Source: Myxococcus stipitatus DSM 14675
GTDB lineage: Bacteria; Myxococcota; Myxococcia; Myxococcales; Myxococcaceae
Length of the DNA stretch: 64,000 nt
Direction of reading: 5' to 3'
NCBI RefSeq assembly: GCF_000331735.1
Contig: NC_020126.1
Coordinates: forward strand, 620,001-684,000
Shown: positions 21,871-30,248 of the stretch, piece by piece
Layout of the letters: every line of letters starts with the position of its first letter
How positions within the stretch are numbered: position 1 is the stretch's first letter
Notes under the pieces: generated by a model
Told to the model about the DNA's origin: nothing
Databases searched by the model: none
What the model saw: only the letters and a program-made list of their open reading frames with translations
Made by a program: the position numbers and the translations under genes

Positions 21871-22701
21871 ATGCTCGAGTTCCGCTGCGTGGTGTTGCTT
21901 GCGAGTGTGTCGCTGCTGGGGCCCGCGTGTGGAGGCCCCGAGGTTCCCCAGGCCGAGGCTCCCTCGATGACGTGGGAGGCGTTCCGCGCGAGCGCGGCGA
22001 GGGACTCCGAGGGCGTGTGGATTTTCGACGGGGACCAGGCGGTGGGGAGCGAGGCGGAGCTGCGTGCCTACTTCGAGACGTACGTGGCCGCGACCGCCAC
22101 CACGCGAGGCGGATTGGCCGTGTACAACACGCAGGGCGTTTCCAACCCCAGTTCCGAGTACGACGTGAAGTGGGGCGCGGCGCTGAAGATGAACCTGACC
22201 TACTGCGTGAGCAACACGTTCGGCGCGAACAAGGCGCGCGTCGTCACGGCGATGAACGCCGCGACGGCGGCCTGGGAAGCCACGGCCCGCGTGAACTTCA
22301 TCTACGACGCCACGCTCGACGCCACCTGCACGGCGGCGCAGGCGGGGGTGGTGTTCGACGTGCGTCCGGTGAACTCCGGCGGCCAGTACCTGGCGCGCGC
22401 GTTCTTCCCGAACTCCGGCCGCCCCGCGCGCAACGTCCTCATCGACAACACGGCGTTCGGCAACATCGCGCCCTACACGCTGACGGGTGTCCTGCGCCAT
22501 GAGCTGGGCCACGTGCTGGGCTTCGTTCACGAGAGCAACCGCTGCCCCGGGGGTGGACTCAACTGGCGCGCGCTGACGGTCTACGACAGCGCTTCCGTCA
22601 TGCACTACCCCCAGGCGGGAGGGCAGTGCACGGGCACGAACGCGGGGGACCTCGTGCTGACGGCCTTGGACAAGCAGGGGGCTCGCGCGCTGTACCCGTG
22701 A
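21871..22701 (+). CDS. M57-type metalloprotease lipoprotein, copy 3 of 3
   Basis: A 276-residue paralogue: signal MLEFRCVVLLASVSLLGPAC, spacer, MNLTYCVSNTFGANKARVV, zinc motif HELGHVLGFVHE (first ligand His210) and SVMHYP. It carries a few extra residues (QGVSNPSSEYDVKW) before the catalytic domain compared with copies 1 and 2. ATG 21871 follows AAGGAGAGAG. A strong hairpin follows and also faces the convergent DUF5335 gene. Confidence 0.9.
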   Translation: MLEFRCVVLLASVSLLGPACGGPEVPQAEAPSMTWEAFRASAARDSEGVWIFDGDQAVGSEAELRAYFETYVAATATTRGGLAVYNTQGVSNPSSEYDVKWGAALKMNLTYCVSNTFGANKARVVTAMNAATAAWEATARVNFIYDATLDATCTAAQAGVVFDVRPVNSGGQYLARAFFPNSGRPARNVLIDNTAFGNIAPYTLTGVLRHELGHVLGFVHESNRCPGGGLNWRALTVYDSASVMHYPQAGGQCTGTNAGDLVLTALDKQGARALYP

Positions 22702-22708
22702 AGCGCGA

Positions 22709-22751
22709 GGCCGGAAGGCTCCCTCGTTCCGAGGCTGAGAGCCTTCCGGCC
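22709..22751. terminator. 13-bp hairpin, end of protease cluster
   Basis: GGCCGGAAGGCTC (22709-22721) pairs perfectly with GAGCCTTCCGGCC (22739-22751) over 17 bases. It sits between convergent genes and can end transcription from both sides. Confidence 0.68.
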
Positions 22752-22766
22752 CGTGCGCATGTGCCT

Positions 22767-23150
22767 TCAGTCCATCCGCCGCGCGCCGTCCGTCGTCGCC
22801 TGGCCGAAGTAGATGAGTGTCTTCGTGTTGTCCTCGCTGCTCTCGATGTCGAGGCACTCCAGCTCGCCGCTCTCGCTCTCATCCGCGTAGATGCGGGCCG
22901 GCTTCTGGATGCGGTGGGTGATTTCCCCGCCGGGGCCTCCCACGATGATTTCGACCACGCCCTTGTCGCTGCCCTTCTCCTCGAGACTGATTTCGATGAG
23001 CGGCAGGTTCTCGGCGAGCGGCTGGTCTCCCAGGTCCAGGCCTTCGACTTCGATGCGGACCGGGTGCTCCTTCTCCATGGTGCTGAGCAGCGCCAGATAG
23101 TCCGCCCAGCCCTCTCGAGGAATCTCTCGCGTGTGGTCCGTGTGCGCCAT
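22767..23150 (-). CDS. DUF5335 family protein
   Basis: A 127-residue soluble acidic protein. The family pattern is clear: REIPREGWADYLALLS, HPVRIEVEGLDLGDQPLAENLPLIEISLEEKG, then THRIQKPARIYADES and LECLDIES. No function is established for the family. The ATG at 23150 begins the conserved region; a longer open frame to 23363 overlaps the ClpX-like gene and has no support. It follows the ClpX-like gene on the same strand after 130 bases and could be co-transcribed with it. Confidence 0.82.
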   Translation of the reverse strand: MAHTDHTREIPREGWADYLALLSTMEKEHPVRIEVEGLDLGDQPLAENLPLIEISLEEKGSDKGVVEIIVGGPGGEITHRIQKPARIYADESESGELECLDIESSEDNTKTLIYFGQATTDGARRMD

Positions 23151-23280
23151 GTGTGCGGCCCTCCGGTGTTCTGTTACCGGCAAACCGTAAGGCGCGTGTG
23201 GGCCGGATGAGAGGCTGGCTTGCCTCCCTGCTCGCCCAAGCGGCCGCCACCAGGCTCCTGGCGGGCCGCAGGCCCTGGGG

Positions 23281-24426
23281 TCAATCCGTGAGCGAGCGCA
23301 CCTCGCCGCCATCCAACACCAGGCGCACGGTGGAGGCCGCGCCCGGCTGGCCGAAGTGGTCATAGGCCGCCTGCTCCAGCAGCGGCGCCAGCGTCGTGCG
23401 CAGCCCTCTGGCCCCCGTCTCCCGCTTGAGCGCCCGCGCCACGATGTGCTGCTTCACCTCGGGCTCCACCCGCAGGCGCAGGCCCTCCTGCTCGAACTCG
23501 CGCTCATACGCGCGCAGCACGTTCTGCTCGAGGATGTCGCTCAGCGTGGCGGCGTCCAGCGGCGTGAAGGAGACCAGCCGGTTGAAGCGGCCGATGAGCT
23601 CCGGGATGAAGCCATAGCGCGCGAAGGCCGTCGTCTGCTCCAGTTGCTCCTGGGTGACGGCCACGGCGATGGACTCGCCCACCGCGTGCTTGGGCTCGCG
23701 CCCGAAGCCCAGCCGCTCCGTCCGCGTCAGGGTGTCCGCCGTGGTGCCCAGTCCACTGAACGCACCACAGGCGATGAAGGTGATGCAGGACAGCTCCATC
23801 GTGTCCGGCTGGAGCCGGCTCGTGAAGCCGAAGTCCGGCGGGAAGTCCGCGCTGGAGCCCGACAGCAGGTGCAGCAGGGAGCGCTGCACCCCGAAGCCGC
23901 TCACGTCCTTGGTCGTCTGCTGCCCGGCGAAGCGGCTGTCGGAGCGACTGGTGGCGAGCTTGTCGAACTCGTCCAGGCAGATGACGCCGCACGCGGCCCA
24001 CTCGGCGTCCTTGTCCGCGGCTTCATACAGTCGCGACAGCAGCGTGTTGACGTCGTCCCCCACGTAACCGGTTTCAGAGAACTGGGTCGCGTCCGCGAGC
24101 ACCGTGGGCACGGCGAGGATTTCGCGAAACAGCAGCTCCACCAGGAACGTCTTGCCAGAGCCGGTGGGGCCCAGGAACAGGCAGTTCTCGCGAGCGCCCG
24201 TCTCCGCGGAGAGCCCCTCCAGATACACGCGGCGGATGCGGCGCACGTGGCGGTAGGCCAGGACCGACGCCGCGCGCCGGGCCTCTCCCTGTCCTCGATA
24301 TCCCAGCGCCGTGAGCCGCGCGTCGATGTCGCGGGGAGACAGGAGCTCGATGGCCGCGACTCGCTCGCGCACGTCCTCTCCGCGCGGGACACGTCGAGAC
24401 TCCAGACCGGGGTGGGCGACAGACAT
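23281..24426 (-). CDS. ClpX-like AAA+ unfoldase lacking the zinc-binding domain
   Basis: A 381-residue AAA+ ATPase that aligns with ClpX from its first AAA segment onward: Walker A GPTGSGKT (Lys92), pore loop TGYVGDDV, Walker B ICLDEFDK and sensor-2 ETGARGLRT. The segment RLGFGRE matches the ClpX loop that docks on ClpP (IGF in E. coli), so it may feed a ClpP protease. The N-terminal Cys4 zinc domain that normally recruits adaptors is absent; residues 1-75 are instead a charged helical region. The canonical clpX is presumably elsewhere, so this looks like a second, specialised unfoldase. ATG 24426 has GGAG 9 bases before it. Confidence 0.88.
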   Translation of the reverse strand: MSVAHPGLESRRVPRGEDVRERVAAIELLSPRDIDARLTALGYRGQGEARRAASVLAYRHVRRIRRVYLEGLSAETGARENCLFLGPTGSGKTFLVELLFREILAVPTVLADATQFSETGYVGDDVNTLLSRLYEAADKDAEWAACGVICLDEFDKLATSRSDSRFAGQQTTKDVSGFGVQRSLLHLLSGSSADFPPDFGFTSRLQPDTMELSCITFIACGAFSGLGTTADTLTRTERLGFGREPKHAVGESIAVAVTQEQLEQTTAFARYGFIPELIGRFNRLVSFTPLDAATLSDILEQNVLRAYEREFEQEGLRLRVEPEVKQHIVARALKRETGARGLRTTLAPLLEQAAYDHFGQPGAASTVRLVLDGGEVRSLTD

Positions 24427-24680
24427 GCCAGGCGACTCCAACTCCAAGGGGGGACGGCGCTCGGGGGCACCGGAGCAGGGGCGCATCATCCAAGGGGGAC
24501 GCGGTGTCTACAAGCACGCCTCGTCATGCCCTCATTCCAAGCAAGGAGACAGGCGGGCCTCACCGACCCGGGTCCGCGCCGCGCGAAAGCCCACCCGTGA
24601 ACACCTCGCGCCCGTGGGGAGGGCTTCCCGGTGCACAAGTGCTCCCCGGAAGAGGGCGGGCGCATTACACGGACAGACGT

Positions 24681-26534
24681 ATGAGTCCTCTCGAGGTGTT
24701 GGCGAGCACGCGGCGGAAGCAGCTCGGGGCCTGGGTCGATGCGGGCCCGACGGCGCGGTGGCGGGTCTGGGCCCCGGGCCATCAGCGGGTGGAGGTGGTC
24801 CTCCATGACGCGCGGGGTGCGCCCGGACGCGTGTTGCCGATGACCCCCGAGGCCGGTGGCTTCTTCGTCGCCGAGCTGGAAGGGCAGGGGGCCGGAGTCC
24901 TCTACAAGCTGCGTGTGGATGGGGAAGGGCCCTTTCCGGACCCGTGGTCCCGCGCGCAGCCGCAAGGGGTGCATGGGCCGTCCGAAGTGGTGGTGCCGGA
25001 CTTCGCGTGGACGGACGCGGGATGGAAGGGCGTGGAGCCCTCGTCACTCGTCCTCTACGAGGTGCACGTGGGCACCGCCACGCCCGAGGGCACCTTCGAG
25101 GCGCTCATCGCCCGGCTCCCCGCGCTCGTGGAGCTGGGCGTCAACGCGCTGGAGTTGATGCCCGTGGCCTGCTTCCCCGGCGAGAGGAGCTGGGGCTACG
25201 ACGGCGTGGACCTCTTCGCGCCCGCCCAGGTGTATGGCGGGCCGGAGGGCCTGCGCCGGTTGGTGGACGCGGCCCATGCGCGGGGCCTCGCCGTGGTGCT
25301 GGACGTCGTCTACAACCACTTCGGTCCGGACGGGAACTACCTCCGGGTGTACTCGCCGCACTACTTCACCGGACGCCACCACACGCCGTGGGGCGACGCG
25401 GTGAACTACGACGGCGCGGACAGCGCGCCCGTGCGCGAGCTGGTGCTCTCCAACGTGGAGATGTGGATTCGCGACTACCACCTGGATGGGCTGCGCCTGG
25501 ATGCGACCCACGCGCTGGTGGACGAGAGTCCCCGGCACCTGCTCGACGAAATCGCCGAGCGCGCGCGGGCCTGTGCACCGGGGCGAAGCGTGCTCCTCAT
25601 CGCCGAGGATGGGCGCAACGAGCGGCGCCTGGTCCTCTCCTCGGCCGAAGGCGGTTACGCGCTGGATGGCCTCTGGGCGGATGACTTCCATCACCAGATG
25701 CGGCGCGCCTTCGCGGGAGACAGTGAGGGCTACTACCAGGACTACACGGGCCACACCGAGGACCTGGCGCGAACGCTGCGCCACGGTTGGTTCTACGAGG
25801 GGCAGGTGTCGAAGCACCAGGGCCAGGCGCGAGGCACGTCGGCCGAGGGACTGGCGCCGTGGCACTTCGTGTACTGTCTTCAGAATCACGACCAGGTGGG
25901 CAACCGCGCGCTGGGAGAGCGATTGGGGAGCGATGTGTCCCCGGCCGCCTTCCGTGCGATGAGTGTGTTGCTGCTCACGTCGCCCTATACACCGCTGCTC
26001 TTCATGGGACAGGAGTGGAACGCGAGCACGCCGTTCCTCTACTTCACGGACCACCATGCGGAGCTGGGGCGGCTCGTCACGGAAGGACGGCGCCGCGAGT
26101 TCGCGGACTTCTCACGCTTCGCGGGCGAGGAGGTCCCCGACCCGCAGGCCCTGGAGACCTTCACCCGCTCCCGCCTGGATTGGAGTGAGGCGGACCAGCC
26201 CGCGCACGCCGGGGTCCGCCTGCTCTATCGCGAGCTGCTCCAGCTGCGTGGGCGTGAGCCCGCCTTCAGGGAGGCGCGCCGGGGGACCTACGACGCGCGA
26301 GCGCTGGGGCCCGATGCGTTGTGCCTGGAGCGGTGCTCGGAAGGGCAGACGCTGCTCGTGCTGCTCGCCCTGCGCGGGACGCTGACGCACCCAGTCCCTC
26401 GGGGCGCGGAGGTGCTGCTGTGGAGCGAGGCCCCTCGCTTCGGCGGCGCCGCGCGGGAGTCACCGCTGCGAGACGGAGCCGTGACGCTGGAGGGCCCCTC
26501 GGCGGTCGTGCTGCGTGTCTCGAGCGCGAAGTAG
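24681..26534 (+). CDS. treZ: Malto-oligosyltrehalose trehalohydrolase (GH13)
   Basis: A 617-residue cytoplasmic enzyme that releases trehalose from maltooligosyl-trehalose, the second step of the TreY-TreZ route from glycogen. An N-terminal carbohydrate-binding-like domain (WRVWAPGHQRVEVVLHD) precedes the GH13 barrel: VLDVVYNHFGPDGNYL, nucleophile Asp274 in GLRLDATHAL, acid/base Glu309 in LIAEDGRNER and Asp404 in LQNHDQVGN. The segments SVEMWI-like NVEMWIRDYHLDG and FMGQEWNASTPFLYFTDH are typical of TreZ. The usual partner treY is not adjacent. The start MSPLEVLAS at 24681 follows a weak ribosome site. It diverges from the ClpX-like gene. Confidence 0.93.
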   Translation: MSPLEVLASTRRKQLGAWVDAGPTARWRVWAPGHQRVEVVLHDARGAPGRVLPMTPEAGGFFVAELEGQGAGVLYKLRVDGEGPFPDPWSRAQPQGVHGPSEVVVPDFAWTDAGWKGVEPSSLVLYEVHVGTATPEGTFEALIARLPALVELGVNALELMPVACFPGERSWGYDGVDLFAPAQVYGGPEGLRRLVDAAHARGLAVVLDVVYNHFGPDGNYLRVYSPHYFTGRHHTPWGDAVNYDGADSAPVRELVLSNVEMWIRDYHLDGLRLDATHALVDESPRHLLDEIAERARACAPGRSVLLIAEDGRNERRLVLSSAEGGYALDGLWADDFHHQMRRAFAGDSEGYYQDYTGHTEDLARTLRHGWFYEGQVSKHQGQARGTSAEGLAPWHFVYCLQNHDQVGNRALGERLGSDVSPAAFRAMSVLLLTSPYTPLLFMGQEWNASTPFLYFTDHHAELGRLVTEGRRREFADFSRFAGEEVPDPQALETFTRSRLDWSEADQPAHAGVRLLYRELLQLRGREPAFREARRGTYDARALGPDALCLERCSEGQTLLVLLALRGTLTHPVPRGAEVLLWSEAPRFGGAARESPLRDGAVTLEGPSAVVLRVSSAK

Positions 26535-26687
26535 CGTGGACACCGCACGGCGGGTGACGCGGCGCTTCCTCGGTGCCTTGGGGCCCACGACAGGCGGGCC
26601 GATGGGGGCCATCAGGTGGGGGCAGGGGGGCGGGGGGCCCGGGCGGCTTCGCTCCGGATTCGCTGGTGTCGACAGAGGGGGCGTCCC

Positions 26688-28136
26688 GTGCTCAGCATGC
26701 CGGCCATGAACGTCCAGACCGCCACCGAATCCTCCGACCGCATCTGGGAGAAGGAAATCCTCCCGGCGCTCGAGCGCTACATCCGCATCCCCAACAAGTC
26801 GCCCGCCTTCGACCCGGACTGGGTGAAGCACGGCCACATGGAAGCCGCGGTGCAGCTCATCGCGGAGTGGTGCCGCACGCAGGCGGCCCACCTGCCCGGC
26901 CTCACGTTGGAAGTGGTCCGCCTCAAGGATGAGCAGGGCCGCGACCGCACGCCGGTCATCTACATGGAGATTCCCGGCACGCGCGGCGACGACACCGTGC
27001 TGCTGTACGGCCACCTGGACAAGCAGCCGGAGATGACGGGTTGGCGCGAGGACCTGACGCCGTGGACCCCCAAGCGCGAGGGCGACAAGCTCTACGGCCG
27101 GGGTGGCGCGGATGACGGCTACTCCGCCTTCGCGTCGCTGACGGCGCTGCGCCTGCTGCGCGAGCAGGGCGTGGCGCACGCGCGCTGCGTCGTCCTCATC
27201 GAGGCGTGCGAGGAGAGCGGCAGCTACGACCTGCCCGCGTACATCGAGGCGCTCGCGCCGCGCATCGGCAAGCCGTCGCTGGTGGTGTGCCTGGACTCGG
27301 GCTGCGCCAACTACGAGCAGCTCTGGATGACCACGTCGCTGCGCGGCATGGTGGCGGGCAACCTGCGCGTGGACGTGCTCACGGAGGGTGTCCACTCCGG
27401 CGACGCCAGCGGCATCGTCGCGTCGTCCTTCCGCGTGCTGCGTCAGGTGCTGTCGCGGGTGGAGGAGCAGGACACGGGCCGCGTCACGGTGCAGGGCCTG
27501 CACGTGGAGATTCCCCAGGAGCGGCGCGAGCAGGCGTCCTCCGCGGCGAAGGTGCTGGGCGAGGAGGTCTTCGCCAAGTTCCCGTGGGTGCCGGGCATGA
27601 AGCCCATGTCGGACGACGGCGCGGAATTGGTGCTCAACCGCACGTGGCGTCCGGCGCTGTCGGTGACGGCGGTGGACGGCATGCCGTCGCTGCAGAACGC
27701 GGGCAACGTGCTGCGTCCCTTCACCACGGTGAAGCTGTCCATGCGCATCCCGCCGCGCCTGGAGCCCAAGGCGGCGCAGAAGGCGCTGAAGGAAGCGCTG
27801 GAGAAGGACCCGCCGTACGGCGCGAAGGTGACGTTCGACGGCGACAAGGCGAGCATCGGCTGGGACGCGCCGCCGTTGGCGAGCTGGCTGTCTCGCGCGG
27901 TGGAGTCCGCGTCCGGCACGTACTTCGGTCGGCCGGCCATGGCCATGGGCGAGGGCGGCACCATCCCCTTCATGGGCATGCTGGGCGAGCGCTTCCCGGA
28001 GGCGCAGTTCCTCATCACCGGCCTGCTGGGGCCGGGCAGCAACGCGCACGGGCCCAACGAGTTCCTGCACGTCCCCACCGGCAAGAAGCTCACGTGCTGC
28101 GTGGCCAGCGTCATCGCCGAGCACTTCAAGCGCTGA
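26688..28136 (+). CDS. M20 family metallopeptidase
   Basis: A 482-residue cytoplasmic dizinc peptidase or amidohydrolase. Metal-ligand motifs are in order: LLYGHLDKQPE (His, Asp), GRGGADDGYS (bridging Asp), IEACEESGSYD (catalytic Glu pair), VCLDSGCANY (Asp) and GSNAHGPNEF (His). A dimerisation lid domain (SLRGMVAGNLRVDVLTEGVHSGDASG) sits between. Members cleave dipeptides or N-acyl amino acids; the substrate is not shown. GTG 26688 follows GAGGGGG at 7 bases; ATG 26697 or 26706 are alternatives. It is read alone, convergent with the carboxylesterase. Confidence 0.9.
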   Translation: MLSMPAMNVQTATESSDRIWEKEILPALERYIRIPNKSPAFDPDWVKHGHMEAAVQLIAEWCRTQAAHLPGLTLEVVRLKDEQGRDRTPVIYMEIPGTRGDDTVLLYGHLDKQPEMTGWREDLTPWTPKREGDKLYGRGGADDGYSAFASLTALRLLREQGVAHARCVVLIEACEESGSYDLPAYIEALAPRIGKPSLVVCLDSGCANYEQLWMTTSLRGMVAGNLRVDVLTEGVHSGDASGIVASSFRVLRQVLSRVEEQDTGRVTVQGLHVEIPQERREQASSAAKVLGEEVFAKFPWVPGMKPMSDDGAELVLNRTWRPALSVTAVDGMPSLQNAGNVLRPFTTVKLSMRIPPRLEPKAAQKALKEALEKDPPYGAKVTFDGDKASIGWDAPPLASWLSRAVESASGTYFGRPAMAMGEGGTIPFMGMLGERFPEAQFLITGLLGPGSNAHGPNEFLHVPTGKKLTCCVASVIAEHFKR

Positions 28137-28241
28137 CCCGCCTGGGAGTGCCGCGGGTGGCGCCGGGAAGATGAGCGCCACCCGCACCCTGGCGAGCGAT
28201 GGCTGGCGGCGAGCCGCGCCGCCGCCGCGGTGGGACGGGGC

Positions 28242-29834
28242 CTAGCCGGTTTGTCCCGCGGCCTGGGCGTTCGTGCCCGTCAGGCCGAAGTGCGAGACGG
28301 CGTACGGGTCGGGCGGCGTGGACCTGCGCCCGGCGGGAGGCCGCATGGCGTTGTCGATGAGGCCCATGCCCACCGCGAGCACCGCCAGCCCCAGCAGGTT
28401 CTTCTTGTAGGGCTGCGCCATCAGGACCTCCTCGCCCAGCACCAGCGCGGCGTCCTTGAGCAGGGTGTGGCGTTGCCACGCGACGCCCTCGCTGGTGCCC
28501 GGGTCTCCCGTGCGGATGAACTGGAGCACGTGCGTCTGGAGGCGGCGCAGGAACTGCTGGTCCTCCTCCACCAGCTTGCCCTGCGTGGGCGGGCACCGGT
28601 CCGGCGTGAGGAGGAACCAGGGGGCGTCCTCGCCGTGCGGGACGCCGTGGGGCCGCTCTCCGCGAAGCCGCGCCGCCGTGTAGTCGAAGAAGCAGCGCCA
28701 GACGGGCGCGTGCTCCGCGTGGTGGTCGGCCAACAGCCGGGGGACCACGGTGAACACGAAGTCGGTGCAGATGCGCCGACCCAGCTCATCGTCATCCGAC
28801 ACGTCCGGGTAGTAGGGGCGGACCACGCCGACCAGGTTGCCCAGCCGCTCGACGACGTCCTTCGGTTCGATTCCGAAGGCGACCGCCACGCTGGCGTCGT
28901 AGCTGGTGCTGCCGAGGATGAGGGGCAGCTTGAGCGCCTGGTTGTCGCGAAACGCGGCGCGAAGCGTCTTCGGCAGCACCGGGTCCCCCACCACGGAGGC
29001 CGGCGAGATGACCGTGCCGGGCGAGCGCTTCCAGAAGTCATCCGCCTTCAGCCCGCGCAACTGCTCCATGGTGACGTCGTCACCCGTCAGGTCCAGGTCG
29101 CTGGCGAAGATGGTGCCTCGCGAGACGGCGTCCTCGCGGGGCAGCTCGTTGAGGACGTAGGAGCTGAGGGCCACGCCCCGCTTGAAGTGGTTCTTGTCCT
29201 TCATCAGCGGCGACGCGTAGAGCGACAGCACGGACTTGGCGCCCGCGGACTGGCCCATGACGGTGACGTTGTCCGGGTCTCCGCCGAACTGCGCGATGTT
29301 GCGGTTCACCCACGCCAGCGCGGCCATCTGGTCCAGCAGGCCGAAGTTCACCGGGCCGTTCGGGTTCTCCCGCTCCAGCGCGGGGTGCGCGAAGAAGCCC
29401 AAGTGGCCCAGCCGGTAGTTGAAGGTGACGAGCACCACGTCCTGACTCGCCAGGGGCACCCCGTTGTAGGCCGGCAGGTTGCCCGCGCCGATGACGAACG
29501 CGCCGCCGTGAATCCAGAAGACGACGGGCAGCTTCGCGCCGGCCTCCGCTCGGGGCGTCCAGACGTTGAGGTAGAGGCAGTCCTCGCTCATCTTCCCGGG
29601 GTCGCCACCTCCCGTGTCGATGCAGCCCTGCCGGTCCTGGAAGGGGGAGAGGCCGAACTCCAGCGCGGGGCGGACGTTCGACCACGGGTCCATGGGCTCG
29701 GGGGACTTCCAACGCCGGGAGCCCACGGGAGGCTTCGCGTACGGAATCCCCTTGAAGACCATCACCCGGTCGACCAGCGCGCCCTGGACCTGCCCCTCAC
29801 GGGTGGAGACCACCAGTGCTTTCTCGCCTGCCAT
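28242..29834 (-). CDS. Type-B carboxylesterase/lipase
   Basis: A 530-residue alpha/beta hydrolase that cleaves carboxylic esters. Family marks: VFKGIPYAKPPVGSRRWKSP, SEDCLYLNVWTP, oxyanion loop WIHGGAF, nucleophile elbow GQSAGAKS and a His region HGVPHGEDAPWFLL. The C-terminus holds a hydrophobic stretch (LLGLAVLAVGMGLID) that could be a membrane anchor or part of the fold. ATG 29834 has GGGGAG 7 bases before it and is preferred over the in-frame ATG at 29864. No signal peptide is seen, so it is probably cytoplasmic or peripheral. It stands alone, with a 404-base gap before the kinase gene. Confidence 0.9.
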   Translation of the reverse strand: MAGEKALVVSTREGQVQGALVDRVMVFKGIPYAKPPVGSRRWKSPEPMDPWSNVRPALEFGLSPFQDRQGCIDTGGGDPGKMSEDCLYLNVWTPRAEAGAKLPVVFWIHGGAFVIGAGNLPAYNGVPLASQDVVLVTFNYRLGHLGFFAHPALERENPNGPVNFGLLDQMAALAWVNRNIAQFGGDPDNVTVMGQSAGAKSVLSLYASPLMKDKNHFKRGVALSSYVLNELPREDAVSRGTIFASDLDLTGDDVTMEQLRGLKADDFWKRSPGTVISPASVVGDPVLPKTLRAAFRDNQALKLPLILGSTSYDASVAVAFGIEPKDVVERLGNLVGVVRPYYPDVSDDDELGRRICTDFVFTVVPRLLADHHAEHAPVWRCFFDYTAARLRGERPHGVPHGEDAPWFLLTPDRCPPTQGKLVEEDQQFLRRLQTHVLQFIRTGDPGTSEGVAWQRHTLLKDAALVLGEEVLMAQPYKKNLLGLAVLAVGMGLIDNAMRPPAGRRSTPPDPYAVSHFGLTGTNAQAAGQTG

Positions 29835-30238
29835 GTGTCGCTCCCCTTCTGGTGAACGCTGCATGTCTTCACGTCCGTCCAGACATCCGACGCTGGGAGG
29901 TACCGGGTCCGGGAGTGGATGCGCGAGTCGTCCGATGTCCGACGGGGTGCAAGGAATAGAGGTTCACGGAGCGCCTGCGCCAACCCATTGGCGAAGCCTC
30001 CGGCGCGGCATGGCCTGGAGGACAGACCTACCTCGGCACCCCGGCCCTGGAGGTCGGGGGGAGTGTCCTGCCCGCCGCACCGGACTGGCCCTGGAGGAGG
30101 AGACCGTGGGCGCGCGGGGCCGGGGGAGGCGGGGCGGGCGTGTCTGGATTTGGCTTGGCCACACCCGTCAATGGCTTGCATCCGCGGCTGCATGGCGGGC
30201 CCCGCCGTGGGCCCACCATGACCGGAAGGGCCGCGGCT
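29835..30238. other. Intergenic region with inverted repeats
   Basis: Between the esterase start and the kinase end. TGGCGGGCCC (30193-30202) and GGGCCCACCA (30209-30218) form a 10-bp dyad with one mismatch and a 6-base loop, near the kinase terminator. A reverse open frame crosses the region (29762-30193) but overlaps the esterase start and has low-complexity content, so I do not call it. The esterase promoter must lie in the first 150 bases; no consensus was recognised. Confidence 0.4.
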
Positions 30239-30248
30239 TCAGCGGCCC
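30228..30248 (-). terminator. Hairpin overlapping the kinase stop codon
   Basis: GGGCCGC (30228-30234) pairs with GCGGCCC (30242-30248); the 7-base loop contains the stop codon of the kinase gene. It may end the kinase transcript or protect its 3' end. Confidence 0.4.

Noticed and set aside
29762-30193. Reverse open frame before the carboxylesterase
   Set aside because: It overlaps the esterase start, is Pro/Arg-rich and lacks a ribosome site.
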